A stretch of DNA of 64,000 nucleotides from Lantana camara (GCA_037501455.1 CM074857.1:98551501-98615500), one strand, 5' to 3'; shown: positions 36,174 through 49,033, counted from the stretch's first letter. Notes: a model not told the origin generated them from the letters alone. Numbers and translations are program-made.

Positions 36174-36509
36174 TTGCGTGCAGTGACGGAGCTATATATA
36201 AATGAGCATACATAGATACACTCTAATTTTAAAATCGTAGGAACAACATAATTTAAAAATTATGATCTTATGTGTATAGATATGTATTCCCATTTTAGTG
36301 CACCTAAATATCATATGGTGCGTTCAAAGAGTCGGAGCACTTTTTGACGATAGGCTCCCGACTCTGTCACCGGTCGCAATAATCCTTGTATTCATCTTGA
36401 GTAACATAATATTATATTGTTGTTGTGTTATTTTTATATTTATTATCCTCTAAAAATTCATCTTCATTTTCATCTACTCTAATTCTCTAATGTAGGGACA
36501 CTTTTCGTC
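36174..36509 (+). other. 3' flank of the DUF7054 gene
   Basis: Probably holds the 3' untranslated region. AT-rich with candidate near-upstream elements such as 'aataat' near 36368, but no polyadenylation site can be fixed. Confidence 0.35.
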
Positions 36510-36517
36510 CCATGTAG

Positions 36518-37035
36518 CAATATTTTCAGGATCGGACCGTTAAGCGAACCGGAAAATCAACTGGGTTAAGAGTTAGTGGTTCAACCTTCGGGTCAATCGT
36601 GGTCGAACTGGTGACGTCATAATTATGAAATAAATATTATTAAATATTAGAGATAATAAATAATATATTTTTAAAATTTTATTTTCAATTTTTTTTTTAG
36701 TTCATATTTAAATCTAATATGCTAATGTAAGATTATTCTACAAGACATGAAATTACAACACATAAGATTGCATAATATATGAAATTGCATAATACAATAA
36801 CAAAAAAAGTTGAAAATCAAATAAACTAAGGTTTATTTTCTAAATTTTTAAAAAAATATTTTCTAAACCGGTCGGACCATATGACCCACGAACGGTTCGA
36901 CCGCGGTTTTTAACGGTTCTCTCAAAATAGCACGGTTTTGAGATCAATCCGGTTTTAGAGGGTGGACCGGGCCGTTCCTTGGACCGGTTGACGGTTCTAA
37001 CGGTCGGACCGTCCGGTCCGGTCCTGAGAACACTG
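36518..37035. mobile_element. hAT-type MITE, 518 bp
   Basis: The ends are CAATATTTTCAGGATCGG and, reverse complemented, CAGTGTTCTCAGGACCGG: imperfect terminal inverted repeats that continue into subterminal GGACCG/CGGTCC words. An 8-bp target duplication, CCATGTAG, lies on both sides (36510-36517 and 37036-37043). There is no coding capacity, so it moves only with a partner transposase. It lies about 350 bp after the DUF7054 stop codon. Confidence 0.9.
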
Positions 37036-37043
37036 CCATGTAG

Positions 37044-37387
37044 TGCCGGGCACGTGTGCGACATGGACACGGCACCAACACGTGTCCGACAAGGCAAAAA
37101 ATATCCAAAAAAAATCCGACACACTAGTACACGGCATGAATGAGTGTCCGACAAAAGCCTATTTGCCACCCAAACTATTGATCCTACCCTTTTTTCGGTT
37201 AGCGATTCCAAATTCTTTTATCTTTCAGATTGCTTGACAAACGTGTTGGGGTGTTGAACAAAATGTATTTAGATATGAGAATCTGTATTATTGATCTGAT
37301 CTAAACCATTACAAAAGGATCTCTCTATATATACAAACTTATCTATAAATGCAAGTGTAAGTCTTGCACAGAAAAGAAGCCCCTATT
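37044..37387. other. Unassigned flank, possible copia-like LTR start
   Basis: The first 120 bases repeat CACGTGT / GTCCGACA words. Near 37243 a TGTTGGGGTGTTGAACAAAA start precedes about 145 bases with 'ctctatatatacaaac', which resembles the head of a copia LTR cut off by the LTR at 37388. No second copy is in the window. Confidence 0.3.
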
Positions 37388-37522
37388 GTAGCGCCTTCCC
37401 TAGCCCTACAACCCCCGCACCACAATACTCCTCGAGTAAAGGTTAGACCTAACACTCGAGAAATACTACAGTGAATGGTCTAGATGGTATTTAAATAGAA
37501 CGCCCGGTATAATACAACGGAA

Positions 37523-37853
37523 GATAGTGAAATTTTAAAACTTTGAACATAAAGGGGGATGGTAATGTGCCTGAAAAGTAAGGACTTATTATCATTGGTT
37601 GAAGTAGCTTACATAAAGGGAATATAATATAGTAACATACTGAGGAAAAACATAAGGGCAGCTTATTCATATTATATACATGAACATAAACGGGGATAGT
37701 GAAATTTTAAAACTTTGAACATAAACGGGGATGGTAATGTGCCTGAAAAGTAAGGACTTATTATCATTGGTTGAAGTAGCTTACATAAAGGGAATATAAT
37801 ATAGTAACATGCTGAGGAAAAACATAAGGGCAGCTTATTCATATTATATACAT
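37523..37853. repeat. Tandem duplication in the reverse family A LTR
   Basis: Two nearly identical copies of about 172 and 159 bases start at 37523 and 37695 ('gatagtgaaattttaaaac'). Only a handful of differences are seen, so it is a recent local duplication. Other family A LTRs carry one copy. Confidence 0.9.
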
Positions 37854-39684
37854 GTTCAGGACTTAGTGCCCTTTAAAATAGCCCTGACCTAATATGCACG
37901 ACACCTTACTGCTTCAAGATACCTCTAGGTGTCGTTCCATTGCTCCCTGAAATCATGCATTTGAAACCAGGCGAGAGGTTAGTCAAACTGACTAAGTAAA
38001 GGTGGATAATATCTTATAGATATACGCATAAGTATATATATATATATATATATATATAGGATCAAGAAGGTCCTGATCTAAAATAATAGCAATAGGATAC
38101 GCAATCATAATCCGGTTCATAATAGGTGTAAAAACAGGGATAGGGGGAATTTGGAATATTTGTGGAAATATGAACCGGTCAATAAAAGAGTTTTATTGCC
38201 CGCAAGCGAGGCTTCTCCATCCGTAACTCCTTAAATATTTGGTAAAACAGTAACAACACTTGTACATGGTAACGATACTTTAATAAAACCAATATGATAA
38301 TACCTCCGCTACTCCTTGGTGTCAATAGGGGAGCAAACCCTAGAGACGGTAAACAATAATCGGGAAGTAGTGTTCCCTTATCTCTTGGCGTGGAATAACT
38401 AACCTCCAGCTAAACCACTACCAAGAGTTGGTGGCAGTCCGCATCACCAACTGTACCCTCGACCCAATACCTTCCGGGTAATTGCTCGATACGGATACAG
38501 CCGGGGCCCATAACATGGATCAAGAACAATATTTTGCTTGCATAACCCAGAATCAACGTTTGATAAAGTGGACTTAATATATAACGTCCTAGTAAAACGT
38601 TGATTCTGGCATGAAAGTATTTTCCCTTTAAAAGGGATATAATAATATAGTATTATGTATATAGGATAATAAATCATAAATAATAAGTAGACCTTGGAAA
38701 TAATTTTATATATAGATACATATGTATAGGCAATGATTCCAGTTGAAAATATTTTAACCCTCACCGAGTGTCTTGACGGTCTAGATAAAATCCTTGGAAT
38801 TCCATTGTTCAATTATATCCTCGGCCCGAAAGTACTACTACCGGCTAGACTAAGTCTTAATACTCAAATAAACAATGCACAAGAAATTCTAATAAGCTAG
38901 AATTATATTTTGGAAATTGTTATTTAATCCCCGATTTTTGGGAAATTCTAGATAAAAGTTCTTTCTAAAAATCCAAAATATTATTTTATGTTAATATTTG
39001 AAATCTCTACAAGATTTTATGAGTCAAAGTCTTCATTTGAAATTAAAAGTCAAAGTTACTATTGAAAAACGGTTACTATTTAACCATAGGAGATTAAACA
39101 CTTTTAAACACAAAATCGAACACACTCTTACACACACTAGGCACACGGTATACACACACATTTCAAGAACATCAAGAACATGTTCATAAGACTATTTGAA
39201 TATTCATAGGGCATATTGACATCTAGATCATATTCATATTCATAACATAAGATTTGAGACATAATGTAGCAAAATGTATAAATTTCTCATGAAAAATAAT
39301 TCTAATTAAATTTCCTAAGCATGCATTCATTCTAATATTCAAGAACATATTAATGAGCATATGAACACGTATTTAAATAAATTCCTATAATAAACGTGCA
39401 TTATTATAATTTAAATTACTAACTTTAATTCATGAATATAAATTCCTAAAATATAATTTCCTATCATGAATTTCTAAACATAATATAAAGCATATAAAAT
39501 ATAAATTAAATTGCATAATTTAAATATAAAATAAAACATAAATTAAAGCATAAATTAAAGCACAAAAACTAACCTTGATGTCTCTTGAAGAGAGGGGGGT
39601 GGCGAGAGGGTTTGGGAGAGAGGGAGAGTGATTTGTGTGTTGGAAATGAGGGAATTTATAAGTTTAGAATGAATCTCTAAAGGG

Positions 39685-39694
39685 GTATTTATAG
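39685..39694 (-). promoter_or_regulatory. Family A LTR TATA box, reverse
   Basis: GTATTTATAG, the complement of CTATAAATAC, lies at the position expected from the other family A LTRs and drives toward lower coordinates. Confidence 0.55.
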
Positions 39695-39908
39695 GTAGGA
39701 ATGAGGGATCTTAGAGCAATTTCTAAGAATTTATAAGAAATGTGGATATTTTTCAATCACACAAATGTGTGGAATTTTTGTAAGAAATGTGGAATATTTC
39801 TAACTCCCACAAGTATATGGAATTCTTGTAGGAAATGTGGCAGACTTAAATTCACATGTTTAGACTTTCTATTTTTAAAAAGGTGAGGTCATGAATGATG
39901 TCATAGGG

Positions 39909-40923
39909 TGTAGCACCCCGGAGCGAAAGACACTACACCCCCCACACCATAGCCCGACATGTGTAACGAAATGGAAATTCTGCACACGCACCAAGCTACG
40001 ATGAACGGGTGACAAACAAAATCTCACCTAGGTTAGGCGGTCTAGACCCTAACTCAGAGTGCGCGAAATGAACAAATTCACATGCGAAAGCACCAGGATT
40101 TCAAATATACAAACATAAATGTTATCATAATAGGAATACAATAAAACAAATATACATGCCATGCACAAATTTTGAAGGCTTAAACGGGCTTAGAAAGATA
40201 TAAGGCTAGGTTCCTTAGCTCCCATTCTTCGTTATGAGTCCAGCTTTACTTCCGAAATTCGAATCCGAATTCCCTAGCTCAAGATATAAATTCCGGAACA
40301 CAAGGCGCGCCAGTCCTCAACAAATAAAATATGGTGCGATACCATATCAAACAAGTCCGAAAAATTAAAACGAGCACATAATCGAATTCATAACATGTAT
40401 AATTCATGCATATTAAATTGGTAAGAAATTTCGATCTCAAATCGAACACAAACGCAACACATTTTCAACAAATAAGCATATTATTCAAATAATAAAATTA
40501 AATTTTCAAAGAAATAATAAATAAAATTTTAAAATAATAATTAAACGAATTAAAATAAATAAAATTTTATTAAAAAGGCTATTTTTCAATTAGGTCCAAA
40601 ACTTTCAAAAAGTGTCAAATATGTCCAAGTTCAAAATTTCAATTAAGTCCAAAATTAAATAAATCATACAATTAAACCCTTAATTCACATGAATCACATA
40701 ATTCACAAAAATTAACATGCTCGGAAATTAAATTCACATATCATAAATCACTTAGGCAAATTTTGACATATAATTCGAATATTTCATATAAATTAAAATA
40801 ATTCATAAGAATTTCAAGTAATAAAGTATAATTCAATTAAATATGAAATTAAAATAATTCAAATTGAACATTTAGCTCTCTCGTAAGTGTGTACCTGGAC
40901 GGCCGAAAAACCGGGGTGTCACA
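39909..40923 (-). repeat. 3' LTR, internally deleted
   Basis: Bases 40165-40923 match 47430-48193, and 39909-40140 match 43765-43995. About 3.4 kb present between these blocks in the partner LTR is absent, including its TATA block. The junction is at about 40140-40165. Confidence 0.85.
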
Positions 40924-40937
40924 ATCTCTCCCCCTTA
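40924..40937 (-). other. Polypurine tract
   Basis: On the minus strand AAGGGGGAGAGAT directly precedes the 3' LTR start TGTGACACC. Correct position and composition for plus-strand priming. Confidence 0.8.
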
Positions 40938-43744
40938 AAAAGGGCTTGTCCTCAGGTCCGAATCAAGGTCTTGATCAACGCTGGAAAGAAGCTTAACTCC
41001 AACCTTCCATTGCGCCACTTTGATTCGGTTCTCAAGTGGCTTCTCGGATTTTTAAATCCCGCCACAAGAACTCTTACCGAAGGAAAACTTCTAGTCTTCA
41101 TCTCAAACCTTTGTCGAACCCAAAACTTAACCAGTTGCTCACGAATAATAAACCTCTTGTCGAACCACGAAACTATGAGGAAATGGGCAACACGTTGAAG
41201 CGAACGACCACTCAATCTCATCGAAATCTCCTTAACTCAAACAAACCGGACACATAGTCCTTAGTCATTTGCTCCCACTTCCAATTACAATATGGAAGTA
41301 GTTGGAGAACCATGCCAGAAGGATTCTCGGTACTCGGTCTTCAAACGATGGCACTTCAGACATTGCTACACCAAGTCTACAACGTCTCTCCTTATGCCAA
41401 TACACCTTTACCAATTCTTCAAGTCCTCGAACAAACTCGAACCAAGAGTGGGGTAAATCTCGTGGTCTTGTCCATCACGAGATGTAGGCTAAACTCTCCC
41501 ACAAGCAACACACAACCAAAGCCTTCCTTAGAGCTTCGATTGTAAACGAAGTAGTCTTGAGTACCCTCGGTTAGGCAAAAGCTGGTGCCGAAGGCAACTC
41601 TCTTCTACTGCCTCTTCCCACTCTAAAATCGTACCTCTTTCTTGTCAAGCAAATCGACGGTTGGCAATCTTAAAGGAAAGAATTGCCGAATATACCCCAT
41701 CAACACGAGAGACTTATTACTCTGAAGCAATTCTCTGTTCTTCTACTCGAATGCGTAGTGGGTTATACCCTTGCTAAAACTAAACTCAGCGCGAACCACA
41801 GAACTTTGGGGCAGAACGAGTAACTCTTTGAAGCGAGCAGAGGGTATTTATCTTCTACAGTTAACCTGTGTAGCTCACGGTAGTTGATATTTACCCTAAA
41901 GTCTCGTTTCTTCTTAGGCAGGACTTAAGCACTCCACGAAGAAGTACTCAGTGGGTGAAACCACCTTCTAACAGATCTTCGAACTACGCCTTCAACTCCG
42001 ACAACCATGCTAGAGGCATTCGGTAGGGAGTATTCGAATAAGTTTAACTCCAGGATAAAGATCAACGACTTTTCAACGTCCGTATCAAGTAGTATAGAAT
42101 CCCAACTTTCAAGGAACATCAAAAGGCCTTACTTCGATCTTTGTCTCCTCAAGCTTGGCTCGATCCCTTGGTTAACCCAAAGGTAAGCCACAAAACTCAT
42201 CGCACCAACCCGGATTAAACAACTGCTTCCGCGAAGCATACAAACGGGCTAGCCTTCAATCTATTACCCGAAAATATAGTTGAGCCCAAAATGGACCTTC
42301 TAACGCAACACACCAACCCAACTCAGAACCCGAACAACCAACCCACGTCTAAGGTAGCTCTGTACTTCACTAGGTGCCTTCAAAAAAAGCCACCAGGAAG
42401 ACTCGACCCTCATAACTCACAACCACCCGAGCACTCGACCTCACCCAACTCTCTTCCAAGAAGAGAGTTACACTAAAGAAACAACAATGCAAGCAACAAC
42501 AAACACCAAGAAGCAACAAGGGGAGAAGAGTAGTAAACAATTGGGTTTCCCCGAGATTAAAATATGTATGTATGAAATGCCATGAATGCTTTGTATACCG
42601 TTCACCATGTTGGTAGAGTTGAGTTCGGCATCAATTTCTTTTCCTTCTAAAGTATCATCTTGAGCTTGAACCGGGATCTTGAAGTCACGGCATTTCGGAA
42701 GGTCTCAAATTCTTGTTGCTCGAATAACCGTTCCCCAAATATTCCAACTCTTCACACTTGAAGAATCCTTCCAATTATTCCTATGAATTTTTTCCATATA
42801 ACTCGAACCTCGGCGAGAGAGTGTTGAATCAATTCCGGTGGGGAAGGAGAAAGACATCAATTCTATCTTTGGTAGAAAATCTCTTTGTCCTTGATATTGT
42901 TGACACCTTGAATTTCTTGAAGATTTTCTTGAAATTTGGATCCTTCTCTTGTTCTAGAACTCAAACCAGGTTCTTATCCCATATAAGAAATGTGGAATTT
43001 TGAGCATTGCTTACTCATTTCCACTCGAACCGTATTCCTTATTTTCTCGGACCGAATATGCGTGGTTGAAACTGGAAAAACTCTTGAATTATAAGTCGAT
43101 TCCTTGTAAAATCTCCGAATATTAAGGTAATCTTCATCGGCTCCCTATTTCTCGAGTTCCCAACTAAAATCACCTATCTGCTCCCATTCTTGTCCAAGAA
43201 ATATAAATTCTTGAAATCTTCTTACCGCTGCACTCGAATGGATGCACTCGGGTCAAATCTCTCGAACAAAATCCTCCATACGAACTCTTTCCCGAACTCT
43301 TTCAAGTTTAGTTTCATCTTTTCGAGCTACTTGAAACTCGGCCTTGAAATAAATGAGAATTGCATCTCCCTTCTTTTGTAAATTTCGAACTTCCTAAATC
43401 CCACCATCTCGAATAACCATCGTTCAATCTTGACATCTTCCACATCGAACAACCACGAAGGATCAAAATTCCCAAACTTCTTCGTATCCAGTGGACTCTT
43501 GTTTCCTTTGCCCAATTCCCAGTGATACCCATCGATATTGAGAGAGTATCCTGAAATAGAATACAATTCCAGGAAATATCGATGCATGGGGTTTAGTAAA
43601 TGCATGTTCATGTGAACAATTAATGTAAATAATATAATTAATTCACATATATGGTGCAAATGAATGCAAACAAACACATAATCCTAAGCCGAACGACCTA
43701 GACGGACCCAACACGACATTAGAGCTCCGGTTTTGCAACCAAGA
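40938..43744 (-). other. Internal region of the family B element, mostly unreadable
   Basis: A 2.8-kb body compared with 5-7 kb for a complete chromovirus. Many frames are interrupted. Apart from the reverse-transcriptase trace near 41,800-42,000, no gag, protease or integrase motif is clear. The short forward frames (for example 40887-41198, 42291-42476) are on the wrong strand and look accidental. Confidence 0.5.
41790..42000 (-). pseudogene. Decayed gypsy reverse transcriptase
   Basis: Minus-strand reading across frame changes gives PLSTSSWSA, then VLPKKKRDFRVNINYRELHR and, further left, NPLRIRVEEQRIAS. These align with the gypsy blocks [24 protein letters not shown] and GYHQLR(V/I)...DI..T. 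It is too damaged to be functional and is visible only because the block order is conserved. Confidence 0.6.
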
Positions 43745-43756
43745 GCTCCGATACCA
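43745..43756 (-). other. Primer-binding site
   Basis: The minus strand reads TGGTATCGGAGC, one base from the initiator-Met site TGGTATCAGAGC, eight bases after the 5' LTR end. Confidence 0.8.
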
Positions 43757-43764
43757 CTTTAAGA

Positions 43765-45558
43765 TGTAGCATCCTGGAGGGAAGGGCACCACATCCCCCG
43801 CACCATAGCCCGACATGTGTAACGAAATGGGAACACCGCACATGCACCAAGCCATGGCGAACGGAAGACAAATAAAAGCACCCCCTAGGTTAGGCGGTCT
43901 AGACCCTAAAATAGAGTGCACCACGATAACAAAATCAAATGCGAAAGCAACAGGATCACAAATACATTCAATCAAGCAAGATCCCAAATATAAACAGGCG
44001 AGAGGTTCAACTAGCATAGATACCTAATCCCGTAAATCAAACATTAAACATAAATATATAAGTACATAACGGGTTCATTCTTATCCTAGAAACCTGTCCC
44101 GAATCATATCAAATCAACGAGATACATTAAATACATAATCATAGACTTATACATATTTAAAGTTCCAAGGTATAATGATAAAGATGCAGAATACAAAAAG
44201 ACTCGAACAACTTGACTCAAAAGACCCAAAAGATGACCGACGACTAGCACGACCCGAACCCTGCACCTGCAACTAAAGGGGGGAAAAGGAGAGAGGTCAA
44301 TCTACAACTCGACTGAGTGAGGCAGCTGAACACACTCACACGATATATATATATAGAGCATAACACATACTAAAATAAAAGACTATGAACCGAGAATAGG
44401 GTTTTGCACACCGAAATCCATTTTTAAAACAAACGTATACATATTGTATCAAAAGCATAGCGTATCTTTAACTTAAAAGTCCTATCCCGTTTCATAATCA
44501 ACATAACGTATAAAAGCTCGGCGAGTACGAGCACCAATCCCATCCTGGGCTCCTCATACGAATCAAACATTACAAATTAAAACAAAAGTAACAATAAAGA
44601 ACAAACCTCCTTCTCCGGTGATGGAAGGGTTAGGCGACCCTAACCATCCATTACGTTATGTATGGGTCGTGAGTTTCATGGTGCTCACACCCGAGGATTC
44701 CATCCCCCACCAAACCTCCTAGTAGGTTCTGGGTTGATCCTATCTGAGTGGAGACTACGCCCAGGATTAACCCGACGGCCCGCTGCCATACCGAGCTTCC
44801 CGGATCGCAGGCTTCGGGGCCCAACATTACCAGTACATTACATTACCATTACATTCTCGCTCATTACAAATCATTAACATTACAAAGCTTACGTACCTTA
44901 TCAGTACATACCTTACCTTGCAACTTAGCGTATGTTATAGACATACCTCTCCGTGTCATTCTAATCCGTAGCTAGCATAAAAACATACGGTTTGGAGCAT
45001 AGCCTCGTTGCAAAACTTTTCAAGCTTACGTTTGCTCGTATATATAATTTAAAATATTTAATCGTATGACAAAGTCATAAACATATCATAAATGCACATA
45101 TCTATTATATAAATATAATAATATAGTCGCATGCAGGCTTCAAAACGGGCAAATATGGTTGTAGGTCGCATTAATTATAACAAACCTAAAACCTCACCTT
45201 GACGTACAAAATAAATGAACCGCCCAAAGCACTCCACGAGCAACTCCCTTCGAATAATCTAAACACAAGAAACAACGCTAAGACTCTATATGAACCATAG
45301 AAACGCTCGGCAAATGCATATGGATGCAAATGTTGCAATGCACTTCATATAAGTTCATACTTAGGCATAATGGAGCAATTAACGAAATATCACACAAATA
45401 ATTCAAGAATCAAACTCATAACACGTCAAATAAATTCATAACATATCAAATAAGCTCATATCATATCATAAAATAACATACCACAAGCATTCATAAGGTT
45501 AAAGTTCATATAACAAGTTCGAATTAATTAAGATCATACTATATAAAACTAATTCAAA

Positions 45559-45605
<47 letters not shown>

Positions 45606-46408
45606 TATATACATATACTCTATACATATACATATACTATATGGTATATGTATGTATATGTATATAATATATGGTATATGTATGTATATGTATACATATA
45701 CATATACTATATGGTATATGTATAGAGTATATGTATATAATATATGGTATATGTGTATATGTATATAATAAATGGTATATGTACATATACATATACTATA
45801 TGGTATATGTATAGAGTATATGTATATAATATATGGTATATGTGTATATGTTTATAATATATGGTATATATATGTATATGTATACATATACATATACTAT
45901 ATGGTATATGTATAGAGTATATGTATATAATATATGGTATATGTATGTATATGTATACATATATGTATATGTATATGTATATGTATGTAGTATACATATA
46001 CTATATGGTATATAATATATATATGTATACTGTATGTATATATATATATATATGTATATGTATGTAGTATACATATACTATATGGTATATAATATATATA
46101 TGTATACTGTATGTATATATATATGTATGTATATGTATATGTATAGTATATACTATATGTATGTATATGTATATATATATGTATACTATATGTATATACA
46201 TATACATATACATATACATACATATACATATACATTTACTCTATACATATACATATACTATATGGTATATAATATATATATTATACATATATATATTATA
46301 TACCATATAGTATAATACAAATATGTATATATCATGTACATGCATACAATACATATATTACATATAATATATAATATATGATATATATACATGCATCACA
46401 CAACAATG

Positions 46409-46465
<57 letters not shown>

Positions 46466-48193
46466 CACTCATGCATTTCACGTAGCAGCACACACAAGCA
46501 CACATGCATGCGCACAAAATTAAAAAAAAAAAAAAAAAACCATGCAGCACTATAATCAATTCACATGCATGCAAAATAAATGAAATTACATACAAAAAAA
46601 AGGGAAAAAGATGCAAGAAGCTACTACATATAGCTTCCCCGGCCGGGTACACAATCAAAGCAAAATCTCCCCACCTTGGGAGATGACATTCGAAGCAAAC
46701 GAACAGCAGCAGCATGCCCCTGTTTTTCTTCCTTACACGCAGCAGTAGCAGGGTAACGTAGCAGCAACAACACAGCAGCAAAAAGGCACTAAAAACACTC
46801 TCAAAAGCACAGTAAAACTACACTATAACAGTAATAAATTCACACGCAGCAGCAAAGGAGGCAAAAAGATGGAATTCAAACTCATATCTCCAAGCTTTTC
46901 ATGAAGTGCAGCTATGGTGGTTCATCATACACTCAAGAAACATGAAAATCATGCATATAAATGAAACAAATACGTCGTATTGATCATATATCCAACTGCA
47001 AATCAGAAACGAAACAATGATGCTCAAGAATTCAACAAAATTCATATAAACCTAACTATTCACATAAAAATTCATATCCCATCCAAAACTCCATGAAATT
47101 CAGAAAATAAACATGCTAAAGAAAGAGGAGAAGATGGAGAATCAAATCACGGACTTACCTTTCCAATTTGAGGCGAATCGGAAAAGTATTGAGCTTGAAA
47201 TTGCAAAATGAATAGTGCAGAAAATCCCTTTCTCTTCCTCTCTCGATTCAGCTGTTCCTGCTCTCTCTCCAGGTCTGAGTTCGAAATGAGGGTTAGGGAG
47301 AGAGATAGTGGGCTTAACTAAGGTTAAGTGAGCTCAAGAATCAACTCATGTAGTTAAGGAATGAGAGAGATATGGCCAAAATACTCCAAGGTGGCAAATC
47401 TGCGCGAGCTGCTCAGTCGGACAAATTTCGAAGGCTTAAACGTGCTTGGAAAAATACAAGTCTAGGTTCCTTAGCTCTCATTCTTTGTTACGAGTCCAGC
47501 TTTACTTCCGGAATTTGAATCTGAATTCCCTAACTCAAGATATAAATTCCGGAACACAAGGCGCCCCAGTCCCCAACAAATAAAATATGGTGCATTACCA
47601 TATCAAACAAGTCCGGAAAATTAAAACGAGCACGTAATCGAATTCATAACATGTATAATTCATGCATATTAAATTGGCATGAAATTTCGATCTCAAATCG
47701 AACACAAACGCAACACATTTTCAACAAATAAGCATATTATTCAAATAATAAAATTAAATTTTCAAAGAAATAATAAATAAAATTTTAAAATAATAATTAA
47801 ACAAATTAAAATAAATAAAATTCTATTAAAATGGTTATTTTTCAATTAGGTCCAAAACTTTCAAAAAGTGTCAAATATGTCCAAGTTCAAAATTTCAATT
47901 AAGTCCAAAATTAAATAAATCATACAATTAAGCCCTTAATTCACATGAATCACATAATTCACAAAAATTAGCATGCTCGGAAATTAAATTCACATATCAT
48001 AAAATTCATATTATAAATCACTTAGGCAAATTTTGACGTATAATTCGAATATTTCATATAAATTCATATAATTCATAAGAATTTCAAGTAATAAAGTATA
48101 ATTCAATTAAATATGAAATTAAAATAATTTAAATTGCACATTTAGCTCTCTCGTAAGTGTGTACCTAGACGGTCGAAAAACCGGGGTGTCACA
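43765..48193 (-). repeat. 5' LTR of the family B element, expanded
   Basis: At 4.4 kb it is the longest LTR in the window. Landmarks, right to left: terminus at 48193, the 'ggcgccccagt' region near 47565, a CT-rich leader near 47250, a microsatellite block (45563-46458), 'aacctcacctt' near 45190, the TATA block near 44345, the 'aggcggtctagaccct' box near 43890 and the end at 43765. About 0.9 kb of its length is the microsatellite. The frames at 43327-43677 and 43643-44017 have no recognised domain. Confidence 0.82.
45563..46458. repeat. TA / TATATG microsatellite with higher-order units
   Basis: Pure (TA)n runs at about 45566-45592 and 46409-46458 bracket arrays of TATATG and CATATA. TATAGAGTATATG recurs near 45721, 45810 and 45911, giving larger units of about 90-100 bases with inverted parts. 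All 'YIYIYI' and 'MYMYMY' frames here are artefacts of the repeat. Confidence 0.9.
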
Positions 48194-49033
48194 GTGTAGG
48201 GTTTTCGTGTTTAAATACTTGTTCAATAATTACCAAGCCCAAATTCCTAAAATTCCACATTTGACCTGTTTCTCGGCCGCTAACGATACTAGGCAAAATT
48301 ATTTGTGACCGCGATCCTTAAAGAATCTCTATAATGCTTTTAAGCTTCATTCGTGGCCACTAATTTTGCTTTGTAAATTCCTCACGGCCGCCAGTTTGCT
48401 CAGTCAACTTCATTTTTTTGCTAATTTCATCGTTTTTGCTCTAAACTCGGTATTTTCGACTCCTAAGTGAAAATTTTCTAAAAAGAGTAAATTCACGTAA
48501 TAAATAGCTCATAAATGACGATAAAGCATATGGAAAATAGGCCTAAAATATTGAGCATTTTTCGCCTAACAAATATCGCCATACTTGAACTTTTACTCGT
48601 CCTCGAGTAAAAATAACATACCTAACGAGCTATATCCATAATAAATTAAAGCTTTTCTTTGAGGCATATGCGTGAATTATCTCACGCATCAATTTAGGTT
48701 TTGAAGGGAAAAATCTTGCTCTAATTTGATCTCATTTATTGTTTCTTTCAATACACAAATTATAGTACTAGCATACTCACTAATCTGATTTGAACCTATA
48801 TCTAGTGTGGATACATTCTACAACACTTTTACTTTGGAGTCTTGAAAGAATGAATCCGTCCATAAATGAAAAAATTCAATGCTGCATGAAGAGCATTCGA
48901 TGTTGGCCATTGAACGCCTTTATAAGCTTTTAGTAAAGTAAGTTGCTAAAAAACTTTCTTGTTGAGTTTTGGAATAAAATTTGTAAGCAAATGATCCTTA
49001 TTGTAAAGACTTGTAATATTTTTGCTATGTTTC
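48194..49033. other. Unassigned segment between elements
   Basis: AT-rich. It holds 'cttgaacttttactcgtcc' followed by 'tcgagtaaaa' (near 48585), a type of sequence often seen in internal regions of plant LTR retrotransposons. No coding domain is visible. It does not continue the family A LTR interrupted at 39908. Confidence 0.3.

Larger units (their letters stand above)
37388..39908 (-). mobile_element. Family A LTR, reverse, truncated
   Basis: The left terminus TGTAGCGCCTTCC is the reverse complement of the family A LTR end (GGAGGCGCTACA, compare 5740-5751). The collinear landmarks are all there in reverse: the 'ctccgctactccttggtgtc' block near 38305, 'ttaaccctcaccgagt' near 38754, the GT/CA tract near 39110-39170 and the TATA box near 39690. 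The LTR stops at 39908, where a family B element begins. The missing roughly 800 bases do not resume at 48194, so this copy was already truncated or was rearranged. Confidence 0.78.
39909..48193 (-). mobile_element. Family B LTR retrotransposon with unequal LTRs
   Basis: Reading the minus strand: 5' LTR 48193-43765, primer-binding site 43756-43745, internal region 43744-40938 with a decayed gypsy reverse transcriptase, polypurine tract 40937-40924 and 3' LTR 40923-39909. Both LTRs begin TGTGACACCCCGG on that strand and end in GGNTGCTACA-like sequence. The 3' LTR is only 1.0 kb against 4.4 kb for the 5' LTR. A possible target duplication TAGGG lies at 39904-39908 and 48197-48201, but with three extra bases (GTG) on the right. 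It is not autonomous. Confidence 0.85.

Noticed and set aside
40887..42476. Forward frames of 60-100 codons in the internal region of the family B element
   Set aside because: The element and its reverse-transcriptase trace are on the minus strand; these frames have no domain.
45707..46315. Several frames with endless Tyr-Ile or Met-Tyr repeats on both strands
   Set aside because: They are translations of the TA/TATATG microsatellite and open in nearly all frames for that reason.
39904..48201. TAGGG as a firm target duplication of the 39909-48193 element
   Set aside because: The right copy is separated from the LTR end by three extra bases, so it may be coincidence; kept only as a possibility.
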